Assembly (NCBI RefSeq): GCF_023667495.1
Contig: NZ_JAMOZL010000005.1
Span: forward strand, 62,001 to 126,000
Direction of reading: 5' to 3'
Origin: Dyadobacter sp. MSC1_007
Lineage (GTDB): Bacteria > Bacteroidota > Bacteroidia > Cytophagales > Spirosomataceae
DNA: 64,000 bases
A model generated the notes under the pieces. The model made no database searches, was not told where the DNA came from, and was given only the letters and a program-made list of their open reading frames with translations. Each line of letters starts with the position of its first letter. The first letter of the stretch is position 1. A program made the translations under genes and the position numbers. Of this stretch, positions 45,563 to 53,966 are shown in pieces.

Positions 45563-46138
45563 ATGAAACGAGTTATGAAAAAGATCACATTAAGCGCAAT
45601 GATGATAGCCCTCTCCGTCGCATTCTTTGCTTGTAATAACACTAAAACAGAGGATAGCACGGAAGTTGCCGAAGAACAAAACGAAGCCAAGCTGGACACT
45701 ACCGCGCTCGAAGATGATTCTGAATTTGCCGTAGCCGCCGCGGATGGCGGAATGATGGAAGTAAAGCTTGGAGAACTTGCACAGACGAATGCGGCCAGTG
45801 CGGATGTCAAGAAATTTGGAAAAACAATGGTCGACGACCATGGCAAAGCCGGCGAAGAACTGAAAGCACTGGCTCAGAAGAAAAATTTCTCGCTTCCTGC
45901 GGCATTGAGCGACGATAAGCAAAAGAAATATGACGACCTGGCTAAAAAGAAAGGCAAGGAGTTCGATGAAGCATATGTTTCTTTTATGGTAGATTACCAC
46001 AAAGAGGACATCAGCGAATTTGAGGAAGCTGCCAAAGATGCGAAGGATCCTGATGTAAAGGCATGGGCCGCGGGCAAAATCCCGACTTTGAAGCACCATC
46101 TTGAAATGGCAGAAGGATTGAAAAAGACAGATAAGTAA
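45563..46138 (+). CDS. DUF4142-family lipoprotein
   Basis: About 191 residues. I start at the ATG at 45563 (another is at 45575); the longer frame to 45473 has no sensible leader. A lipoprotein signal (KKITLSAMMIALSVAFFACNN, lipobox FFAC) is followed by an acidic linker and a DUF4142 helical domain, about residues 50-190: LGELAQTNAASADVKKFGKT, MVDDHGKAGEELKALAQKK, AYVSFMVDYHKEDISEFE and a final KIPTLKHHLEMA helix. The domain is ferritin-like and exported, often in stress or conjugation contexts; biochemical role unknown. It is divergent from bphO by 120 bases and has a strong terminator. Confidence 0.9.
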   Translation: MKRVMKKITLSAMMIALSVAFFACNNTKTEDSTEVAEEQNEAKLDTTALEDDSEFAVAAADGGMMEVKLGELAQTNAASADVKKFGKTMVDDHGKAGEELKALAQKKNFSLPAALSDDKQKKYDDLAKKKGKEFDEAYVSFMVDYHKEDISEFEEAAKDAKDPDVKAWAAGKIPTLKHHLEMAEGLKKTDK

Positions 46139-46158
46139 TTGATAACACCACATAAATG

Positions 46159-46193
46159 AAGCCGGTGCAGCATGTCCTGTACCGGCTTTTTTT
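46159..46193 (+). terminator. Rho-independent terminator after the DUF4142 gene
   Basis: 12-bp stem AAGCCGGTGCAG / CTGTACCGGCTT with one G-U pair, loop CATGTC, followed by a T run (46187-46193). It lies 21 bases after the stop codon. Confidence 0.92.
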
Positions 46194-46340
46194 GTTTTAA
46201 ATACCTGAATAGTAAAAACCAATCATCAATTTGTAATTTTAGCCAGCCCAGTGTTGAAGGATTTCAAGTAAATCCGGTGAAATGCTTGTTAAATCATTTT
46301 GTATAAGTTTATTTTGTCTACCTATTATATAGAGTAATCC

Positions 46341-47900
46341 ATGTTTGTAAAACCTGAACATCTGAACCGACCTATCCTGACCCTGCTGTTTTTCCTTGCA
46401 GCAACGTTTTCATCATTTGCACAAACGGCCACGAAGCCGAACATCATCTTCATTTTCTCGGACGACCACGCTTATCAGGGCATTGGAGCTTACGGAAACA
46501 AGATTGCCAAAACGCCAAATATCGACCGTATTGCCCGCGAGGGCGCATTGCTGACGAACAATCTGGTTACCAATTCAATATGCGGTCCAAGCCGGGCGAC
46601 GTTGCTTACGGGCAAGTACAGCCACCTTAATGGCTACAAACGGAATGATAACACCAAATTCAACACCAACCAGACCTTATTATCTGAAACACTGCGCAAA
46701 AGTGGTTATCAGACAGCCTGGATAGGCAAAATGCATTTGAATAGCCTGCCAGCGGGGTTTGATTACTGGAATGTGCTTCCTGGACAGGGACATTACTATA
46801 ACCCGGAATTTATCGGTCAGCCTAACGACACCACGCACCATACCGGATATGTGTCGGACCTGATCACCCAGTTTGCCACTTCCTGGCTTGATAAACGCGA
46901 CAATGCCAAACCGTTTTTCCTGATTGTCGGCCACAAAGCCACGCACCGCGAATGGATGCCCGATTTGCAGGACCTGGGTGCTTACGACGACGTTACATTC
47001 CCGTTACCTTCCACTTTTTATGACGATTACAAAGGCCGGGTAGCAGCTTTGCAGCAGGATATGACCATCGATAAAACCATGCGGATGAAGCTGGATCTTA
47101 AAGTGGGCGTGGATTATGACAAAGACTGGCTTTACAAGCGCCTCAATCCCGAGCAGCGGAAGGTATTCAAAGCCTATTATGATAAAGTAAGTAAAGAGGT
47201 TACTGATAAAAATCTGACTGGAAAGGCATTGATCGAATGGAAATACCAGCGTTATCTGCGTGATTACTTTTCAACAGCCAACTCACTCGACCGGAATATC
47301 GGCAAGCTGCTGGATTATCTTGATAAAAGCGGTCTTTCTAAAAACACAGTAGTGATTTACGCGTCCGACCAGGGCTTTTACCTCGGCGAGCACGGCTGGT
47401 TTGATAAGCGTTTTATTTATGAGGAATCTCTGAAAACGCCATTTGTGATCCGTTATCCGGGTGTGATCAAGCCGGGAACCAAAGTGGACAACCTGATCGT
47501 GAATGCGGACTGGGCCCCGACAATGCTGAATATTGCAGGAGCGAAAACGCCTGCCGATATGCAGGGAAAATCGTTTTTACCATTGTTGAAAGCTGATAGG
47601 GCGGCGCAGGTGCCTTGGAGAAAGGAAGCCTATTACCATTACTACGAATTCCCTGAACCACACCACGTTTACCCGCATTTCGGACTCCGTACCAGCCGGT
47701 ATAAGCTGGTATATTTCTATGGCGGTGCCGATTCGTGGGAGTTGTACGACCTGGAAAAAGATCCAACGGAAGTGTCCAACATTTACGGCAGCGCAGGCAC
47801 CGAAAAGCTGGCTGCCGATCTGAAAGGTAAATTGAAAGCGTTGATGAATGAGTACAAGGATGATGAGGCATTGAAAATCCTTGCAACCGCAAAAAAATAA
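46341..47900 (+). CDS. Exported arylsulfatase-type sulfatase (Cys type)
   Basis: A 519-residue exported sulfatase (signal peptide ending FSSFAQ) that hydrolyses sulfate esters, probably on a glycan. The active-site Cys81 in CGPSRATLLTGKY must be converted to formylglycine. Metal-site Asp41-Asp42 are in IFSDDHAY, and the second half contains VIYASDQGFYLGEHGWFDKR, a variant in which Gln follows Asp where many sulfatases have Asn. That pattern is common among Bacteroidota glycan sulfatases of the S1 family, some acting on 6-sulfated hexosamines (substrate is inference). The next gene starts 10 bases away, and the maturase-type FGE is two genes downstream. Confidence 0.94.
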   Translation: MFVKPEHLNRPILTLLFFLAATFSSFAQTATKPNIIFIFSDDHAYQGIGAYGNKIAKTPNIDRIAREGALLTNNLVTNSICGPSRATLLTGKYSHLNGYKRNDNTKFNTNQTLLSETLRKSGYQTAWIGKMHLNSLPAGFDYWNVLPGQGHYYNPEFIGQPNDTTHHTGYVSDLITQFATSWLDKRDNAKPFFLIVGHKATHREWMPDLQDLGAYDDVTFPLPSTFYDDYKGRVAALQQDMTIDKTMRMKLDLKVGVDYDKDWLYKRLNPEQRKVFKAYYDKVSKEVTDKNLTGKALIEWKYQRYLRDYFSTANSLDRNIGKLLDYLDKSGLSKNTVVIYASDQGFYLGEHGWFDKRFIYEESLKTPFVIRYPGVIKPGTKVDNLIVNADWAPTMLNIAGAKTPADMQGKSFLPLLKADRAAQVPWRKEAYYHYYEFPEPHHVYPHFGLRTSRYKLVYFYGGADSWELYDLEKDPTEVSNIYGSAGTEKLAADLKGKLKALMNEYKDDEALKILATAKK

Positions 47901-47910
47901 GCAGGTACAA

Positions 47911-49350
47911 GTGGGCAACACCGAATTTGATGCAGTGATCGTAGGTTCCGGCCCCAATGGATTGGCGGCCGGGATCACTTTGCAGCAAGCAGGCCTGTCG
48001 GTGTTGATTGTTGAAGCGAAAAGTTCGATCGGGGGCGGAATGCGTTCGGCGGAGCTGACGCTGCCGGGTTACTTGCACGACGTATGTTCCGCAATCCACC
48101 CGATGGCATTGCTCTCACCATTTTTCGCAGCATTGCCACTTGATAAGTTCGGGCTGGAAATGATCCAGCCAACGCTCGCAGCGGCGCATCCGCTTGATGA
48201 CGGCACCGCCGCTGTGTTGGACCAGTCAATTGTGCATACGGCCTTGCGGCTGGGAGCGGACGAGGGGGCCTATCTCGATTTGATGGGGCCGCTGGTGGAA
48301 ACACTGCCGGGTTTGCTACCGGAGTTGCTCGGACCGTTACGCTGGCCGTCGCAACCTGTTTCACTGGCGAAATTCGGGTTGAAAGCACTGCCTTCCGCCT
48401 GGGCTACGGGTAAGAGATTTAAAACAAAAGCGGCTGCGGGGCTTTGGGCAGGAATGGCCGCACATGCGATACAGCCGTTGGAAAATATAGCCACGTCAGC
48501 ATTTGCAATCATGCTCATGGCAGCGGCGCATTTGAAAGGATGGCCCATTCCGAAAGGCGGAAGCCAGTCGATCGCCGATGCATTAGCGAGCTATTTTAGC
48601 TCTTTGGGAGGAAAAATAGAAACCGGTTTTGAAGTAAGTTCACTGACGCAACTGCCGGGATCGAAAGTAGTTTTAATGGATGTCACGCCAAAACAACTGC
48701 TGCGCATCGCCGGTGATCGCTTAACTGCCTCTTACCGCGCACGGCTTGAAAATTACCGGCATGGTCCGGGCGTTTTTAAAGTGGATTGGGCATTGGACGA
48801 GCCGATCCCTTTCACAGCGGCGGATTGCCGGAAGGCAGGCACAGTGCATCTTGGGAATACATTGGAGGAAATCGCTCAATACGAAAGGAATGTGGCCAAA
48901 GGCATTCAAGGCGAAAAACCTTTTGTATTGGTAGCGCAGCAAAGTCTGTTCGACAGCAGCCGCGCGCCGGAAGGAAAGCATACAGCATGGGCATATTGTC
49001 ACGTTCCGAATGGTTCGAAAGTTGATATGACGGGGGAGATAGAAAGTCAGATAGAACGTTTTGCGCCCGGTTTCCGGGATATTATCAAAGCGAAGCATAC
49101 CATGAATGCGGCGGAAATGGAAGGTTATAATCCGAATTATATCGGCGGAGATATTAATGGAGGAATTCAGGATATCTTTCAGCTCTATTCAAGGCCGGTT
49201 TTGAGCATTTCGCCTTACCGGACCTCGGCCAGGGACATTTACCTGTGTTCCTCATCGACCCCGCCAGGCGGTGGTGTGCACGGAATGTGTGGTTACCATG
49301 CCGCCAGGCAAGCATTGAAGGACGTTTTTAAAATAATAATAGAGAAGTAG
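47911..49350 (+). CDS. FAD-dependent oxidoreductase, phytoene desaturase-like
   Basis: A flavoprotein of about 479 residues. I start at GTG 47911, after the sulfatase stop and behind an AGCAGG site; a TTG at 47881 lies inside the sulfatase. The N-terminal Rossmann motif is AVIVGSGPNGLAAGITLQQAG, with VLIVEAKSSIGGGMRSAEL following. The C-terminal CRTI-type end is GGDINGGIQDIFQLYSRPVLS and PPGGGVHGMCGYHAA. Members act as carotenoid desaturases, isomerases or amine-type oxidases; the substrate is not known. No carotenoid genes are near. Its place between a sulfatase and FGE suggests co-expression, but a functional link is not evident. Confidence 0.9.
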   Translation: MGNTEFDAVIVGSGPNGLAAGITLQQAGLSVLIVEAKSSIGGGMRSAELTLPGYLHDVCSAIHPMALLSPFFAALPLDKFGLEMIQPTLAAAHPLDDGTAAVLDQSIVHTALRLGADEGAYLDLMGPLVETLPGLLPELLGPLRWPSQPVSLAKFGLKALPSAWATGKRFKTKAAAGLWAGMAAHAIQPLENIATSAFAIMLMAAAHLKGWPIPKGGSQSIADALASYFSSLGGKIETGFEVSSLTQLPGSKVVLMDVTPKQLLRIAGDRLTASYRARLENYRHGPGVFKVDWALDEPIPFTAADCRKAGTVHLGNTLEEIAQYERNVAKGIQGEKPFVLVAQQSLFDSSRAPEGKHTAWAYCHVPNGSKVDMTGEIESQIERFAPGFRDIIKAKHTMNAAEMEGYNPNYIGGDINGGIQDIFQLYSRPVLSISPYRTSARDIYLCSSSTPPGGGVHGMCGYHAARQALKDVFKIIIEK

Positions 49351-49376
49351 CAGTAATGCGCATTTAATACCTGGAT

Positions 49377-50459
49377 ATGAGATTTTTAGCGAAAGAATTT
49401 TGGGTGATAGCAGGTGGTTTGGCAATGGTTGCCTTCGGGTGTGATAAAAAGCAGACTGCTGAGGAAAGAAAAGCCGACAGTCTTGCACATTGCATTGCCG
49501 ACGGAATTCCCTCACGCGCATCAGCCATTCAAAATGCGAGCTATGTGCAGGAAGGAAAGGGCGATACGACCGGTATGGTGTGGATTCCGGGCGGCAAATT
49601 CCTCATGGGCGCCGACGAGTTCCCGGATTCACGCCCGATGCATCAGGTGACTGTGAATGGCTATTATATGGATGCACACGAGGTTACCAACGCCGAATAT
49701 CAGGAGTTTGTGAAAGCTACCGGCTACAAAACAGTGGCCGAAAGGCCTCTGAACCCCGCCGATTATCCTGGCGTTCCTGCCGATAAACTGGTTCCCGGCT
49801 CGGCTGTTTTTACCCCAACCCTGACACGTGTTTCACTCGATAATCCCCTGCAATGGTGGAATTATGTGGCAGGCGCCAGCTGGGCACATCCGGAAGGCCC
49901 TTCCAGTTCGATTAAGGGCAGGGAAAATTACCCGGTAACGCATATTTCGTATGAAGACGCCGCCGCTTATGCCAAATGGGCGGGAAAAAGATTGCCGACC
50001 GAAGCTGAATGGGAGTTTGCAGCCCAGGGTGGCAAAGGAAACCATACCTATTATTGGGGCGACGATCTCAAACCACAGAACAAATGGGTGGCGAATATCT
50101 ATCAGGGAAGTTTTCCTGACAAGAATACAAAGGAAGACGGTTATCTTGCCGCCGCACCTGTGAAATCGTTCCCTGCCAATCCATATGGTTTGTACGATAT
50201 GGATGGCAATGTGTGGGAGTGGTGTGAAGACCTCTACCGCCCCGATTATTATCAGAAAAGTCCGGCTGTGAATCCAAAAGGGCCGTCGGACAGCTATGAT
50301 CCTGAGGAACCGGGCGCGGTGAAGCGGGTGCAGCGTGGCGGGTCGTTTTTATGCAGTGATGATTACTGCATTCGCTACAAGGCCGGCAGCCGTGGAAAAG
50401 GAGAGGTAACAAGCGGAAGCAACAATTTGGGCTTCCGCTGCGTGAAGGATAAAAAATGA
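49377..50459 (+). CDS. Formylglycine-generating enzyme, exported lipoprotein type
   Basis: A 360-residue protein with an FGE-sulfatase domain (about residues 60-357). It begins with a lipoprotein signal, WVIAGGLAMVAFGCDKK (lipobox AFGC), so it should sit on the periplasmic side of a membrane. FGE oxidises the active-site Cys of sulfatases to formylglycine using copper and oxygen. The essential thiols are present as Cys326 and Cys331 (SFLCSDDYCIRYK), spaced exactly as in the human and bacterial enzymes, and NNLGFRC ends the domain. WIPGGKFLMGADE and EVTNAEYQEFV mark its start. It is in a tight operon with the sulfatase at 46341, its probable client. Confidence 0.93.
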   Translation: MRFLAKEFWVIAGGLAMVAFGCDKKQTAEERKADSLAHCIADGIPSRASAIQNASYVQEGKGDTTGMVWIPGGKFLMGADEFPDSRPMHQVTVNGYYMDAHEVTNAEYQEFVKATGYKTVAERPLNPADYPGVPADKLVPGSAVFTPTLTRVSLDNPLQWWNYVAGASWAHPEGPSSSIKGRENYPVTHISYEDAAAYAKWAGKRLPTEAEWEFAAQGGKGNHTYYWGDDLKPQNKWVANIYQGSFPDKNTKEDGYLAAAPVKSFPANPYGLYDMDGNVWEWCEDLYRPDYYQKSPAVNPKGPSDSYDPEEPGAVKRVQRGGSFLCSDDYCIRYKAGSRGKGEVTSGSNNLGFRCVKDKK

Positions 50460-50483
50460 GGAGATTAATTAACCAAAGACTTT

Positions 50484-51053
50484 ATGAGTATGCGCTTTCT
50501 CACGGTACCTGGGCTCGCAAGTTCGGGGCCGCAGCACTGGCAGACTATCTGGGAGGAGCAATATCCTGAGCGTTTCAGCAGGGTGCAGCAGGAGAACTGG
50601 GACTGGCCGGTTAAAACGGATTGGGTAAGCCAGCTGCAAAAGCAGATCAGCGAACTGACGGAACCAACCATCCTTGTCGCGCATAGCCTCGGCTGCATTA
50701 CAGTGGCGCATTGGGCGCAGGAATTCTCGTCGGAAATGATCAAAGGGGCATTGCTGGTGGCACCGGCTGATGCGGAACAATCGAAGCGGTTGAATTTTGT
50801 GGTCGGGTTTACGCCCATACCCATACGTACGATTCCGTTTAAAACGATCGTTCTTGCGAGTACCGATGATATATATGCGACTATCGGCCGCTCAAAGGTT
50901 TTTGCCGGCAATTGGGGCAGTGAATTTATCAATGTCGGGAAAAAGGGGCATATCAATGCAGTTTCTGGTCTGGGAGATTGGGAAGAGGGTAAGAAAATGC
51001 TTGAACACTTCGAAGGCGTGAAGCTCATTGAAAGAGAAGTGAGCCGCTCCTGA
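50484..51053 (+). CDS. Small serine hydrolase, RBBP9/YdeN family
   Basis: A 189-residue alpha/beta hydrolase. It has FLTVPGLASSGPQHWQTIW at the start, the nucleophile elbow AHSLGC (Ser68), an aspartate in ASTDDIYA and a catalytic histidine in KKGHINAVSG. No signal peptide, so cytosolic. The natural substrate of this family is unknown. It is the last gene of the likely operon that starts with the sulfatase, 24 bases after the FGE gene. A role in sulfatase biology is not suggested by its sequence. Confidence 0.9.
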   Translation: MSMRFLTVPGLASSGPQHWQTIWEEQYPERFSRVQQENWDWPVKTDWVSQLQKQISELTEPTILVAHSLGCITVAHWAQEFSSEMIKGALLVAPADAEQSKRLNFVVGFTPIPIRTIPFKTIVLASTDDIYATIGRSKVFAGNWGSEFINVGKKGHINAVSGLGDWEEGKKMLEHFEGVKLIEREVSRS

Positions 51054-51155
51054 ACTTCGGTGTACCGAATGTTAAAGCCTGTTAACGTTTTTTGAGTATT
51101 TCATATCTTTTATATCTTACAAAATTCTTCTACACTTTAAACAATTGGATTTATT

Positions 51156-51767
51156 ATGAAAAAAATGTTTGTTTTCGCAGTGGCAGGTTTGTTGTTCAAT
51201 GCAGCAGCTATTGCTAATGGTCCAGGCAAATCGAATGCAGCGGATAAGAAGCTGACAGTTGATCCCAAAGCCAGCACGGTAGTATGGGGTGCAAAGAAAG
51301 TAACCGGAACGCACGCCGGAACCGTCCCTCTGGAAAGCGGATCGCTCATCGTTGATAATGATAAGTTGAAAGGAGGAAGTTTTGTGGCGGATCTGAAATC
51401 CATCGTGGTGACGGATGTGACCGACAAAGAAATGAATGGCAAGCTGACCAATCACCTGAAAAGCGACGACTTTTTCTCAGTGGAAAAGCATCCGCAAGCC
51501 AAACTGGTGATTTCTTCGGTAACACCAAAAGGAGGGGACGCATATGATGTAACAGGCAAGCTGACGATCAAAGGCATTACGCAGGATGTAACTTTCCCTG
51601 CCACGTTGAAGGCGGATGCAAAGAAGGTAACCGCTAATGCCAAAGTGACTATCGATCGTACCAAGTATGATATTAAGTTCCGCTCGGCCAATTTCTTCGA
51701 GAACCTTGGCGACAAGGCAATCCATAATGATTTCACATTGGATGTAAATCTGGTAGCGAATAAGTAA
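51156..51767 (+). CDS. Exported YceI-family lipid-binding-like protein
   Basis: A 203-residue periplasmic protein with a signal peptide (FVFAVAGLLFNAAAIANG). The YceI domain covers residues 30-203, starting with TVDPKASTVVWGAKKVTGTHAG and containing LKSDDFFSVEKHPQAKL and GKLTIKGITQDVTFPA. The fold is a lipocalin-like barrel that binds isoprenoid or other lipids in known structures; the ligand here is unknown. It has its own upstream region (102 bases) and its own terminator, so it is probably separate from the sulfatase operon. Confidence 0.93.
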   Translation: MKKMFVFAVAGLLFNAAAIANGPGKSNAADKKLTVDPKASTVVWGAKKVTGTHAGTVPLESGSLIVDNDKLKGGSFVADLKSIVVTDVTDKEMNGKLTNHLKSDDFFSVEKHPQAKLVISSVTPKGGDAYDVTGKLTIKGITQDVTFPATLKADAKKVTANAKVTIDRTKYDIKFRSANFFENLGDKAIHNDFTLDVNLVANK

Positions 51768-51794
51768 AAAAGCATTGTTTTTGAATTATAACGG

Positions 51795-51828
51795 AGTCCG
51801 GTTTGAGTATTCAGGCCGGGCTTTTTTC
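51795..51828 (+). terminator. Rho-independent terminator after yceI
   Basis: Stem AGTCCGG (51795-51801) / CCGGGCT (51816-51822) with one wobble pair, then a T run. It ends 5 bases before the GH130 start at 51833, which argues that the true start is the second in-frame ATG or that the leader is very short. Confidence 0.75.
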
Positions 51829-51832
51829 GTAA

Positions 51833-52999
51833 ATGATCAAAAAAACTATGAAAAATTTTATCGGAGTACTGGCATTATGCACACTGATTTTTTTAGAACC
51901 GGCCCTGGCCCAAACGGAGAATAAACTTCCGGATTGGACTTTTGGTGGTTTTAAGCGACCGGCTAAGGTTAACCCGGTTATTTCCCCGGACACTACGTCG
52001 ACTTTCTTCTGCCCGATGAACAAGCGGCAGATCGACTGGGAGTCCAACGATACATTCAATCCCGCCGCGACGATCAAGGATGGTAAAATTGTTGTGCTTT
52101 ACCGGGCCGAAGACAAGGCCGGAAAGGCGATCGGAATGCGGACGTCCAGGCTTGGCTATGCGGAAAGTACGGACGGAATTCATTTCAAAAGAAGAAAAGA
52201 GCCTGTTTTGTTTCCGGCTGAGGACGGACAAAAAGCCAACGAATGGCCCGGAGGTTGCGAAGATCCGCGTGTTGCGGTGACCGAAGACGGCCTTTATGTG
52301 GTCATTTACACACAATGGAACAAAGATAAAGCCCGCCTAGGCGTGGCCACTTCCCGTGATCTCCTCAAATGGGAGAAGCACGGCCCGGCATTTCAAAAAG
52401 CTTACAACGGGAAGTTCAACAATATTTGGACAAAATCCGGCTCCGTGGTCACAAAACTGGTCGGAGACAGGCAGGTAATCGCGAAAATTAATGGTAAATA
52501 CTGGCTGTATTTTGGGGAAGCCAATGTAAATGTCGCCACATCGACAGACCTCGTCAACTGGGAGCCGATGGTAGACTCGAAGGGCGACCTTATCAACCTC
52601 ATTTCCCCCAGAAAAGGCTATTTTGACAGTAACCTCACCGAATGCGGCCCTCCGGCGATCGTGACCGAAAAGGGTATCGTGTTGCTTTACAATGGTAAAA
52701 ACGACAAAGGAGAAGACGGCGACAGGCGCTATACACCCAACAGCTATTGCGCGGGACAGGTGTTATTCGATAAAAACGACCCGACGAAAGTGCTTGCACG
52801 ACTGGACACGCCGTTTTTCAGGCCGATGGAGCCATTCGAAAAAAGCGGTCAATATGTGGCCGGGACGGTTTTCATTGAAGGCATGGTGTATTTTAAAAAG
52901 AAATGGCTGCTATATTACGGCTGCGCCGATTCACGCGTGGGTGTAGCGGTGTACGACCCGAAAGTGAAGGCGCCGGGCGATCCCATTCCCGCAAACTGA
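51833..52999 (+). CDS. Exported GH130-family mannoside phosphorylase/hydrolase
   Basis: A 388-residue beta-propeller enzyme of glycoside hydrolase family 130, which includes mannosyl-glucose and mannooligosaccharide phosphorylases and also 1,2-mannosidases. The signal peptide (FIGVLALCTLIFLEPALAQ) places it outside the cytoplasm, which favours hydrolysis over phosphorolysis because free phosphate and sugar phosphate use are cytosolic. GGCEDPRV and TECGPPAI are family motifs, and the repeats FHFKRR-like blade patterns are visible. A second start at 51848 is equally good. It is the first gene of the sugar locus, with about 155 bases between it and the DUF1080 gene. Confidence 0.88.
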   Translation: MIKKTMKNFIGVLALCTLIFLEPALAQTENKLPDWTFGGFKRPAKVNPVISPDTTSTFFCPMNKRQIDWESNDTFNPAATIKDGKIVVLYRAEDKAGKAIGMRTSRLGYAESTDGIHFKRRKEPVLFPAEDGQKANEWPGGCEDPRVAVTEDGLYVVIYTQWNKDKARLGVATSRDLLKWEKHGPAFQKAYNGKFNNIWTKSGSVVTKLVGDRQVIAKINGKYWLYFGEANVNVATSTDLVNWEPMVDSKGDLINLISPRKGYFDSNLTECGPPAIVTEKGIVLLYNGKNDKGEDGDRRYTPNSYCAGQVLFDKNDPTKVLARLDTPFFRPMEPFEKSGQYVAGTVFIEGMVYFKKKWLLYYGCADSRVGVAVYDPKVKAPGDPIPAN

Positions 53000-53154
53000 T
53001 CCGCAGGCAGGTCAGTACAGGATAGTGCAACAGATATTTTTAGGAATTTTTGGATATTAATTTCTGCTTTTTTAAGAGTATTGATATTCAGATTACTCTT
53101 GCAATAAGGGAAGTCAATAGTTCAGAAGTCACTAAACCTATAAATAGAACCACG

Positions 53155-53922
53155 ATGAGTTCCAGATTTATCAAAGCCGGAATGCTGATGACCATTCTGA
53201 TGACCGTTATTTGCCAGGTCAACAGTTTTGCACAGAAAAATGAGAAAGGATTTGTATCCATATTCGATGGAAAAACGCTGAAAGGCTGGGATGGCGACCC
53301 GAAATACTGGAGAGTGGAAAATGGTAGCCTGGTGGGAGAGATCACACCGGAAACGCTTCTTAAAACAAACTCATTCATCATCTGGCGTGGCGGCGAGCCC
53401 GGAGATTTCGAGTTGAAAGGCTCATTCAAAATCGCTACTGCCGGAAACTCAGGTATTAACTACCGCAGCGAGCAACTCACGGACGTTCCATTTGCATTAA
53501 AAGGCTATCAGGCCGATATTGACGGGAAAAACAACTATACCGGTCAGAATTACGAGGAACGCAAGCGCACGACATTAGCTTATCGTGGTCAGAAAACGGT
53601 CATTAAAGAATATACAGGCGAAAAAACGCCGGAAGCTGTTCGCGCTAACGTCGCAAGGAATGCGTGGAAAGGCTTCGAAGTAGTAGGTTCACTGGGTTCT
53701 TCCGACTCTTTGAAGACACTGATCAAAAGCGAGGATTGGAACACATTCCATCTCGTGGTGAAAGGAAACCATTTGCAGCATTATATCAATGACGTGCTCA
53801 TGAGCGATGTAACGGACAACGATACCGTGAATGGAGCCAAAAAAGGTCTTTTGGGCGTACAGGTTCACGTAGGTCCGCCTATGAAGGTTGAATACAAAGA
53901 TTTGAGAATCAAACAATACTAA
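53155..53922 (+). CDS. Exported DUF1080 protein (3-keto-disaccharide hydrolase domain)
   Basis: About 255 residues from the ATG at 53155 (a longer frame starts at TTG 53050). A signal peptide (AGMLMTILMTVICQVNSFAQ) is followed by the concanavalin-like beta-sandwich of DUF1080, with FVSIFDGKTLKGWDG, YWRVENGSLVGEIT, and the C-terminal GLLGVQVHVGPPMKVEYKDL. Members act on 3-keto glycosides, formed by Gfo/Idh/MocA or GMC dehydrogenases, by cleaving or hydrating them. It precedes the epimerase and ThuA genes with small gaps, so it likely works on the same sugar. Confidence 0.92.
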   Translation: MSSRFIKAGMLMTILMTVICQVNSFAQKNEKGFVSIFDGKTLKGWDGDPKYWRVENGSLVGEITPETLLKTNSFIIWRGGEPGDFELKGSFKIATAGNSGINYRSEQLTDVPFALKGYQADIDGKNNYTGQNYEERKRTTLAYRGQKTVIKEYTGEKTPEAVRANVARNAWKGFEVVGSLGSSDSLKTLIKSEDWNTFHLVVKGNHLQHYINDVLMSDVTDNDTVNGAKKGLLGVQVHVGPPMKVEYKDLRIKQY

Positions 53923-53966
53923 TCAAAAATCGGCTGGCGGCCTTTGGCTGCCGGCTTAATGCGCTT

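Noticed and set aside
45590-46222. A 210-codon open frame on the minus strand
   Set aside because: Antisense to the DUF4142 gene and running through its terminator. It has no sensible start context.
47467-48099. A 210-codon open frame on the minus strand
   Set aside because: Spans the sulfatase-oxidoreductase junction on the opposite strand; both plus-strand genes have intact catalytic motifs there.
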